Translations under genes and position numbers: made by a program
Notes under the pieces: generated by a model
Database searches by the model: none
What the model was told of the DNA's origin: nothing
What the model saw: only the letters and a program-made list of their open reading frames with translations
Assembly: GCA_022511445.1 (NCBI GenBank)
Contig: JAFLVE010000013.1
Coordinates: 55,684-88,251 of the forward strand
Source: Clostridiales bacterium
GTDB lineage: Bacteria > Bacillota > Clostridia > Christensenellales > Pumilibacteraceae
DNA: 32,568 bases
Direction of reading: 5' to 3'
Shown: positions 27,709 to 32,568 of the stretch, piece after piece
How positions within the stretch are numbered: position 1 is the first letter of the stretch
Layout of the letters: the number at the start of each line of letters is the position of its first letter

Positions 27709-28101
27709 TTACTCGCCGTCCGCGATTTCTTCATCCACGACCTTTTCGGGGCTATCGGTTTCGACCTCGGGAGAATCCGTTGTATCGCCCGTATTTTCGG
27801 AGCTCATCTCGTCGGACGCGTTTTCGCTTTTCGTTTTTTCCGCTTGCTCCTTTTTGGCGAGCTCTTCCTCGATTTTTTTCATTTCGATTTCGTTGTTGAT
27901 TTTCGTCATGGAAAAACCGCGACCGTCAGCTTTGAGCGCGATAAAAACCATCAAGGTAAAAACGGCAAGACCGAGCGCGATAAACCCTATCGAGCCGTTG
28001 AATATCGTGGGATCGATAAACGTGGCGATAAGCGCCGCGACAAACAATCCCATAGTGACAAGCGCTATTATGGCAAGCACTCTTGCAGTTCTGTCTTTCA
28101 T
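27709..28101 (-). CDS. Small two-helix membrane protein with acidic tail, unknown function
   Basis: 130 residues from the chosen ATG. Two membrane helices at about 8-29 and 37-57 are followed by a charged coiled coil (about 72-95, KIEEELAKKEQAEK) and a disordered acidic tail rich in Glu, Asp, Ser and Thr. The frame opens at 28131, but AAAGGA five bases before the ATG at 28101 and the positively charged MKDR before the first helix favour this start. An inverted repeat of ten pairs (28116-28143) sits just upstream. Function unknown; likely a pair with the 160-residue gene downstream. Confidence 0.7.
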   Translation of the reverse strand: MKDRTARVLAIIALVTMGLFVAALIATFIDPTIFNGSIGFIALGLAVFTLMVFIALKADGRGFSMTKINNEIEMKKIEEELAKKEQAEKTKSENASDEMSSENTGDTTDSPEVETDSPEKVVDEEIADGE

Positions 28102-28115
28102 TTTATCCTTTTGCA

Positions 28116-28143
28116 AATCCCTCTTACACAAGCAAGAGGGATT
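28116..28143 (-). promoter_or_regulatory. Ten-pair inverted repeat in front of the small membrane protein gene
   Basis: AATCCCTCTT and AAGAGGGATT are perfect arms around an eight-base loop. It ends about seven bases before the ribosome site and has no T-run, so it may regulate translation or bind a protein. Confidence 0.5.
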
Positions 28144-28156
28144 AAACGAGTAATAG

Positions 28157-28177
28157 TTAAGATATATGTTATCTTAA
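28157..28177. repeat. Eight-pair palindrome
   Basis: TTAAGATA and TATCTTAA flank a five-base spacer. Together with the repeat at 28186-28424 and the inverted repeat at 28116-28143 it fills the 326-base interval between the small membrane gene and pgk, which has no other gene. Confidence 0.5.
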
Positions 28178-28185
28178 AAACACCG

Positions 28186-28424
28186 CAGTAATGCGATAAT
28201 ATATAAACGAATTAGAAGCGAGCAGTACAAGGCGCACGAGGCGATTGTGAGGAAGTATAGTTAGACCTAAATAGCCGAACAATCGTCCGAAGCGCAACAC
28301 AGTAATGCGATAATATGTAAACGAATTAGAAGCGAGCAGTACAAGGCGCGCGAGGCGATTGCGAGGGAGTTTAGTTAGACCTAAATGACCGAGCAATCGT
28401 CCGAAGCGCAACGCAGTAATGCGA
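28186..28424. repeat. Tandem repeat, two 114-base units plus an 11-base third start
   Basis: Units 28186-28299 and 28300-28413 differ at about nine positions (about 92% identical); the first eleven bases return at 28414-28424, three bases before the pgk stop codon. Each unit holds an inverted repeat with arms CGATTG-T/C and A/G-CAATCG. The reading frame across it on the minus strand (28169-28411) simply translates the repeat and is unlikely to be a gene. It occupies the place where a pgk terminator would be expected. Confidence 0.9.
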
Positions 28425-28427
28425 AGC

Positions 28428-29729
28428 TTATAAATCGTTTAGGCAGGCGATGCCGGGAAGGACCTTCCCTTCGAACAGCTCCAGCGAAGCGCCGCCGCCC
28501 GTCGAGATGTGCGTAATCTTATCCGCAAAGCCGAGCTGGGTGCATGCCGCCGCGGAGTCGCCGCCGCCTACGATAGTGGTTGCGCCTTTGGCGTCCGCGA
28601 GGGCTTGAGCTACCGCAATGGTACCCGCCGCGAGCGTAGGATTCTCGAAGACACCCATCGGGCCGTTCCAAATAACGGTCTTTGCCTGTTTAACCTTGTC
28701 GGCAAACAGCTTGCGCGTCTTCTCGCCGATGTCGAGTCCCATCATGTCCGCGGGAATCTCCATGGACGGAACGATTTTCGTCTCGACCTTGGCGTCGATA
28801 GGATCGGGGAAGTCTTTCGTAATAACGGTATCGATCGGGAGAAGAAGCTCCTTACCCGCCGCCTTGGCTTTGGCAATCATATCCTTGCAGTAGTCGATTT
28901 TCTCGTCGTCGACGAGCGAGGTGCCCACCGAGCCGCCCTGCGCCTTGAGGAAGGTGTAAGCCATACCGCCGCCGATAATGAGCGTGTCGCACTTTTCGAG
29001 AAGGTTGCTGATAACGTTGAGCTTATCCGCGACCTTGGCGCCGCCTAAGATAGCGACGAACGGATGCACGGGGTGCTCGAGCGAGTCCGCCATAACGGTG
29101 AGCTCTTTTTCGATAAGGAAGCCGCAGACCGCGGTCTTTACAAGCCCGTATTCGACGATAGCGGCTGTGGAGGCGTGGGAACGGTGCGCCGTTCCGAACG
29201 CGTCGTTAACATACACGTCGCAGTAGGAAGCGAGCTTTTTGCAGAACTCAAGGTCCTTGCCCTCTTCCTCCCAATGGAAGCGAAGGTTTTCCAAAAGAAC
29301 GCACTCGCCGGGTTTAAGCGCGGCGACCTTGGCGGCGGCGTCGGGTCCGACTACGTCGGAAGCGAAAGTTACCTTGCCGCCGAGAAGCTCGTTAAGGCGT
29401 TTTGCAACGGGCGCGAGCGTGAGCTTTTTGGGCTCGTCCTTTTTGGCTTTTTCTATCAAGGCTTCGGCGGTGGTCTCGCCCGCTTCTACCTTTTTCTTAT
29501 CCTTTTTGTTAAGCTTGACCTCGGCGGAGAAAATGGAATGCGGCTTGCCCATGTGCGAGCAGAGCACGACCTTTGCGTTATGCTCCAAGAGGTATTTAAT
29601 CGTAGGCAGAGCGCCCACTATTCTGTTTTCGTCGGTGATGACTCCGTCCTTCATGGGAACGTTAAAGTCGCAACGAACAAGCACGCGCTTTCCGTTAACG
29701 TCTACGTCGCGAATGGTCTTTTTGTTCAT
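28428..29729 (-). CDS. pgk: Phosphoglycerate kinase with a lysine-rich insertion
   Basis: 433 residues, about 35 longer than most bacterial forms. It transfers phosphate between 1,3-bisphosphoglycerate and ADP in glycolysis. The N-terminal domain begins with [28 protein letters not shown]-like [12 protein letters not shown] and the [13 protein letters not shown] loop; the nucleotide part has GGAKVADKL, the GPMGVFE motif and the [12 protein letters not shown] end. The extra residues are at about 64-101 after SHMGKP (usually SHLGRP) and contain [22 protein letters not shown] ten bases upstream supports the start. The gap to the TIM-barrel gene upstream is 38 bases with no evident promoter, so they may share the promoter at 30565. 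Confidence 0.96.
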   Translation of the reverse strand: MNKKTIRDVDVNGKRVLVRCDFNVPMKDGVITDENRIVGALPTIKYLLEHNAKVVLCSHMGKPHSIFSAEVKLNKKDKKKVEAGETTAEALIEKAKKDEPKKLTLAPVAKRLNELLGGKVTFASDVVGPDAAAKVAALKPGECVLLENLRFHWEEEGKDLEFCKKLASYCDVYVNDAFGTAHRSHASTAAIVEYGLVKTAVCGFLIEKELTVMADSLEHPVHPFVAILGGAKVADKLNVISNLLEKCDTLIIGGGMAYTFLKAQGGSVGTSLVDDEKIDYCKDMIAKAKAAGKELLLPIDTVITKDFPDPIDAKVETKIVPSMEIPADMMGLDIGEKTRKLFADKVKQAKTVIWNGPMGVFENPTLAAGTIAVAQALADAKGATTIVGGGDSAAACTQLGFADKITHISTGGGASLELFEGKVLPGIACLNDL

Positions 29730-29767
29730 GGTTATATAACTCCTTTAAGGTTGATTACGTTAAAAAT

Positions 29768-30556
29768 TTATTTTACGCGCGAGTATGCGCCGTTAAGATA
29801 GTCAAAGCTGCCCTGCACCTGCGCAAAATCGGCATAGCAGTCGCTCGGCGAAGCGATAAGCACGGGCGAAAGTATCTTGCGGCGAGCAAGGTCCGCAAAG
29901 AGCTTTTCGAAATTGAATTTGCCCCTGCCAGGTAAGCACCAAGCGCCCTTTGCCATATCCGTAACGCCGATATGACTTATGCGCTGAGGCGGACAAACGT
30001 CAAAAAACTCGCGGATATCGTAACCCGCAAGCTCTGCGTTATACATATCGAAGCACGCGCAAAGCCTAGGGCAAAGCGCGAGAAGCTTTTCGAAATAATC
30101 GGGCGTAGAGGCAAACGACCAGCGCATATTTTTAAGCGACAGCGTAACGCCGTAGGTTGCCGCCATGTCTATAAGCTGATTGTACCGCTGCGCGATTTTT
30201 TGAAAATCGAAATCCTTTACGGCGGCAAGGTTTGCCTGACCGCGGAACGTGTAATATTTTGCGCCGAGCGCACTGCAAGCGTAAAGCACTTTTTTGAAAA
30301 TCATTTCAGCGTCGGAGCGCACACGGAGCGACGGCGAAAAAAGCTGCGGCTCGAACTGAATGGACAGCGGCGAAACCGCGACTACACTCATACTGCCGCG
30401 AAGCGCGGCAAGACCGTCGACGTACTGTTTTTCATATTCCGAAAAAGTCTGGAGATAAAACTCGGTCGTGTCGATACGCATGCCGCGCATCAACTCGAAC
30501 ATATTTTCCGGTGCTATTGTATTAAAGAATGTAGATGTCGAAATCCCTATCTTCAT
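29768..30556 (-). CDS. Xylose-isomerase-like TIM-barrel protein with altered metal site
   Basis: 262 residues. MKIGIST is the first strand of an AP-endonuclease-2/xylose-isomerase-like barrel, and the order of strands and loops follows that family (SVVAVSP, KYYTFRG, VTLSLKN, CACFDMYNA, SHIGVTD with PGRGKFNFEKLF, PVLIAS). Several usual metal ligands appear replaced: the Glu of strand 5 is Lys142, the His after Asp170 is Asn173, and the last Glu is near Ala235. Asp170, His195 and Asp200 remain. It may have lost metal-dependent catalysis or use another chemistry. Exact-consensus promoter TTGACA/TATAAT lies at 30565-30593, giving a predicted leader of only two bases; no ribosome site exists. Confidence 0.85.
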   Translation of the reverse strand: MKIGISTSTFFNTIAPENMFELMRGMRIDTTEFYLQTFSEYEKQYVDGLAALRGSMSVVAVSPLSIQFEPQLFSPSLRVRSDAEMIFKKVLYACSALGAKYYTFRGQANLAAVKDFDFQKIAQRYNQLIDMAATYGVTLSLKNMRWSFASTPDYFEKLLALCPRLCACFDMYNAELAGYDIREFFDVCPPQRISHIGVTDMAKGAWCLPGRGKFNFEKLFADLARRKILSPVLIASPSDCYADFAQVQGSFDYLNGAYSRVK

Positions 30557-30564
30557 ATGCCTTT

Positions 30565-30593
30565 ATTATACCACATACCGTTCGGAATGTCAA
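30565..30593 (-). promoter_or_regulatory. Sigma-A promoter of the TIM-barrel gene (leaderless)
   Basis: Exact TTGACA (30588-30593), 17-base spacer with TGTGG, exact TATAAT (30565-30570). Predicted start near 30558, two bases before the ATG at 30556. Confidence 0.85.
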
Positions 30594-30684
30594 ACATATA
30601 TCCGTCCAATCTCATCCTATAATCGCCCGCAAAAAAACGACCGATCAAACAAATAACTCACAAGAAACTTTTCGCTCTTTATTA

Positions 30685-32136
30685 CTACTTACTCATTCGG
30701 CGCTCGCACCGCTTAGGTATCTCCGATGGATTTGGCAAACGCACTTTTTTTATACTGCGCCCGACAAGCGGAATGTACTTATTCAAAACGGTAAGGAACA
30801 GCGGAATAAGTATAAAATTCGCGCCCAGCCACGCCGCGCTGTTACACGCACACACCCAGTTAAAGTCGTGCAGGTTAATCGCGATTAAGGCGACCAAAAC
30901 GCGCATCGCCACCTCTACGACGGCGGAGAGCAACGTCACCGCGCCCCGTCCCATGCCCTGAAGCGCGCCGCGGCAGGAACACAACGACGCAAGCAAAACG
31001 TAAAAACCGCCGTTAAACACGAGATATGTAAGCGAATAGGAGACGAGATTTTCGTTAAAGTCGTCGTCGGAAATAAACAGCCTTAAAAACGGTCGGTGAA
31101 GCGCAATGACAAGCAAGCCGAGCCCTATCGACAGCGCAAATGCAAACAGGATAATCTGCCGCATTCCCTTTTTTATTCTGTCGTACCGCCTTGCGCCGTA
31201 GTTCTGACCGACGAAGGTCGAAACGGCAGAGCCTATACTGTTAATCGCGGAGCACGCAATGGCGTCTATCTTAGTCGCGGCGACGTAGCCTGCGTTCATC
31301 TCCGCATTTTGCATGGAGTTGAGCGCGGTCTGACCGAATATCATTCCAATCGAAACGACCGACATCTGAAGCGCCATCGGAATCCCCAGCCTCAGATGGG
31401 AAGCGTAGCTCTTTATCGGCACGTTAAAATTTCTAAGCTTAATGCGAAGCACGGGATAACGAATCCACATATACACAAACGTCAGCACGGCGGAAATGCC
31501 CTGAGATAGCAAGGTCGCAACGGCGGCGCCCTGAACGCCCATTCCGAGCACGAGAATAAACATTGCGTCGAGCCCCGCGTTCAGAAAGCTCGAAAATATC
31601 AAAAAGTACAACGGCACTACAGAATCGCCTATCGCGCGCAAGGTCGACGCAAACTCGTTGTAGAACGCGGAAAACAGCATGCCCGAAAAAATCGTCGTAA
31701 TGTAAGTCTCCGCGTACGGCATAAGCTCGGGGAGTGTGTTCATCGCTTCAAGGAGCGGCCGCGCCGCAAACACGGCTATTACCGTCAGCACGGAAATAAT
31801 AAGAAGCGTAAGCATGATACCCGTCGCGAACGAATTGCGCATGCCCTCCTCGTCGCGCGCGCCGCGGCGCTGGCTTGTTTTTATGGAAAAGCCTTGACAC
31901 AGCCCGCTCACAAACCCCATTATGAGGAAGGAAATTCCGCCCGTCGACCCAACACCCGCAAGCGCGTTACTGCCGAGCGTCTGCCCGACGATAACCGTGT
32001 CGACCATGGAATACATCTGCTGAAACAGGTTACCGATTAAAAGCGGCACCATAAATACGAGCGCCTTTTTCAGCGGGTGCCCGACGGTCAAATCCATGGC
32101 CTTGTTTTTACGAGTTAAAAACGACGGGAGTGCCAT
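30685..32136 (-). CDS. MATE family efflux transporter
   Basis: 483 residues with about twelve membrane helices in two similar halves. These inner-membrane antiporters export drugs or metabolites in exchange for sodium or protons. PLLIGNLFQQMYSMVDTVIVGQTLG near the start and GIPMALQMSVVSIGMIFGQTALN at the start of the second half are the family signature; FVGQNYGARRYDRIKKG is the conserved loop. The substrate cannot be told. The C-terminus is short and basic. The ATG at 32136 has no ribosome site but lies eight bases after a TATAAT, so a two-base leader is predicted; a later ATG at 32097 would have AAGG too close to it. Divergent from a 52-residue gene. Confidence 0.95.
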   Translation of the reverse strand: MALPSFLTRKNKAMDLTVGHPLKKALVFMVPLLIGNLFQQMYSMVDTVIVGQTLGSNALAGVGSTGGISFLIMGFVSGLCQGFSIKTSQRRGARDEEGMRNSFATGIMLTLLIISVLTVIAVFAARPLLEAMNTLPELMPYAETYITTIFSGMLFSAFYNEFASTLRAIGDSVVPLYFLIFSSFLNAGLDAMFILVLGMGVQGAAVATLLSQGISAVLTFVYMWIRYPVLRIKLRNFNVPIKSYASHLRLGIPMALQMSVVSIGMIFGQTALNSMQNAEMNAGYVAATKIDAIACSAINSIGSAVSTFVGQNYGARRYDRIKKGMRQIILFAFALSIGLGLLVIALHRPFLRLFISDDDFNENLVSYSLTYLVFNGGFYVLLASLCSCRGALQGMGRGAVTLLSAVVEVAMRVLVALIAINLHDFNWVCACNSAAWLGANFILIPLFLTVLNKYIPLVGRSIKKVRLPNPSEIPKRCERRMSK

Positions 32137-32144
32137 ACGTTCGT

Positions 32145-32173
32145 ATTATAGCGCAACAAGTAACACTCTACAA
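32145..32173 (-). promoter_or_regulatory. Promoter of the MATE gene (leaderless)
   Basis: TTGTAG (32168-32173), 17 bases, exact TATAAT (32145-32150). Predicted start near 32138, two bases before the ATG. Confidence 0.6.
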
Positions 32174-32206
32174 ACGTTTTAATACAGATAATCGAAAAAA
32201 ATTTAC

Positions 32207-32235
32207 TTGCACTCCGACCCGAAACGTGCTACACT
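32207..32235 (+). promoter_or_regulatory. Promoter of the 52-residue gene (leaderless)
   Basis: TTGCAC (32207-32212), 17 bases, TACACT (32230-32235) on the plus strand, with GTGC before the -10. Predicted start 32242, the A of the ATG. Confidence 0.6.
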
Positions 32236-32241
32236 TTAATT

Positions 32242-32400
32242 ATGAATAATCTCGAGCTTATGCGCCTAAGTGATAACGACGAGGACGACGCTTTCGAACA
32301 GGAAGACTTCGATCAGCGCCCTAAGTCCGACAAAGAACGCTACGACGAATTTTACGACGACGTAAAACAGCCGTCGCGGTTTATTAAAGAAGATTGGTAA
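32242..32400 (+). CDS. Small acidic protein, 52 aa, unknown function
   Basis: Starts ATG at 32242 and ends TAA at 32400. The product is very acidic, with runs such as DNDEDDAFEQEDFDQ at residues 11-25, and ends in basic and aromatic residues (SRFIKEDW). There is no signal peptide or membrane helix. The reading frame is closed by codons typical of the neighbours, and a promoter fits directly before the start codon without a ribosome site, which supports a leaderless mRNA. No family is recognised; it could be a small regulator or adaptor. It is divergent from the MATE gene, with 105 bases between. Confidence 0.6.
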   Translation: MNNLELMRLSDNDEDDAFEQEDFDQRPKSDKERYDEFYDDVKQPSRFIKEDW

Positions 32401-32435
32401 CAAACCAACTATCGGACGAAGTGCAAGCCGAATAA

Positions 32436-32568
32436 TCTCGTCCTTAAAATCGATAGGATTCTTCGCTTCGCTCAGAATGACAAGGGGGCGTAGGACGATA
32501 CTTTTTGTCATCCTGAGGCTTTGCCGAAGGATCTCGTCCTTAAATCGATAGGATTCTTCGCTCTGCTC
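32436..32568. repeat. Interspersed REP-like repeat with direct and inverted parts (cut by window end)
   Basis: A block starting TCTCGTCCTTAAA and running through GATTCTTCGCT occurs at 32436 and again at 32532, period 96. Within one period, 32455-32482 and 32505-32534 are imperfect inverted copies ending in ATGACAA and TTGTCAT. The wording CTTCGCTCAGAATGACA / GTCATCCTGAG is the pattern of intergenic repeats widely found in bacterial genomes and often mis-translated as small proteins. The 168 bases from 32401 hold no other gene. Confidence 0.85.

Noticed and set aside
28169-28411. Minus-strand 80-residue reading frame
   Set aside because: It is the translation of two copies of the 114-base tandem repeat, with no ribosome site; the repeat explains it.
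32266-32511. Minus-strand 81-residue frame containing an ILSEAKNP-like stretch
   Set aside because: This wording is the usual artefact of translating intergenic REP-like repeats, and it overlaps the 52-residue gene.

Overview
The window looks like a chromosome segment of a Gram-positive, Clostridia-like member of the Bacillota, probably an uncultured gut lineage. The reasons are Shine-Dalgarno sites of the AGGAG type, consensus sigma-A promoters (often TTGACA, 17 bases, TATAAT), lipoprotein signal peptides, single-chain glycyl-tRNA synthetase, a YwlE-type arginine phosphatase and a V-type (Ntp) ATPase. No genus can be named from the sequence alone. Nearly all genes lie on the minus strand.

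Layout. 1-5333: most of a giant secreted, membrane-anchored surface protein (1777 codons visible, C-terminus off the window). 5619-5846: an isolated 75-residue coiled-coil gene with its own promoter and terminator. 6053-7438: glycyl-tRNA synthetase. 7669-9726: a large lipoprotein with two InlB-type repeats and four beta-rich modules. 10045-10917 (plus): a DegV fatty-acid-binding protein, convergent with a minus-strand group of gpsA, guaB and a membrane protein. 15050-24727: one long minus-strand transcription unit starting with rpiB and running through nine V-type ATPase genes (ntpF-I-K-E-C-G-A-B-D), followed by a PepSY-like lipoprotein. 24903-26355: ywlE and sua5. 26444-27196 (plus): a membrane protein of unknown function. 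27214-28101: two small genes of unknown function. 28186-28424: a 114-base tandem repeat. 28428-30556: pgk behind a TIM-barrel gene. 30685-32136: a MATE transporter, divergent from a 52-residue acidic protein. 32436-32568: the start of an interspersed REP-like repeat.

How the genes fit together. The ATPase operon should couple ATP to ion transport across the membrane, and the ring subunit carries the residues used for sodium binding in Enterococcus hirae NtpK. The sua5-ywlE-rpiB order is the one seen in Bacillus upstream of its F-type ATP synthase, but here rpiB overlaps the first gene of a V-type ATPase. pgk, gpsA, guaB, rpiB and glyS are housekeeping metabolism; the giant surface protein and the multi-module lipoprotein are envelope functions, perhaps adhesion or polysaccharide binding.

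The most noteworthy signals are not a new defence or mobile system. They are: four genes whose promoters sit directly against the start codon (predicted leaderless mRNAs); a 12-base-pair hairpin holding the start codon of the last gene of the ATPase unit in its loop; a duplicated initiation region in front of ntpA; a tandem intergenic repeat whose hairpin shows a compensatory base change; a TIM-barrel protein that seems to have lost several metal ligands; and a lysine-rich insertion in phosphoglycerate kinase. I saw no tRNA, rRNA, CRISPR array, transposase or phage gene.
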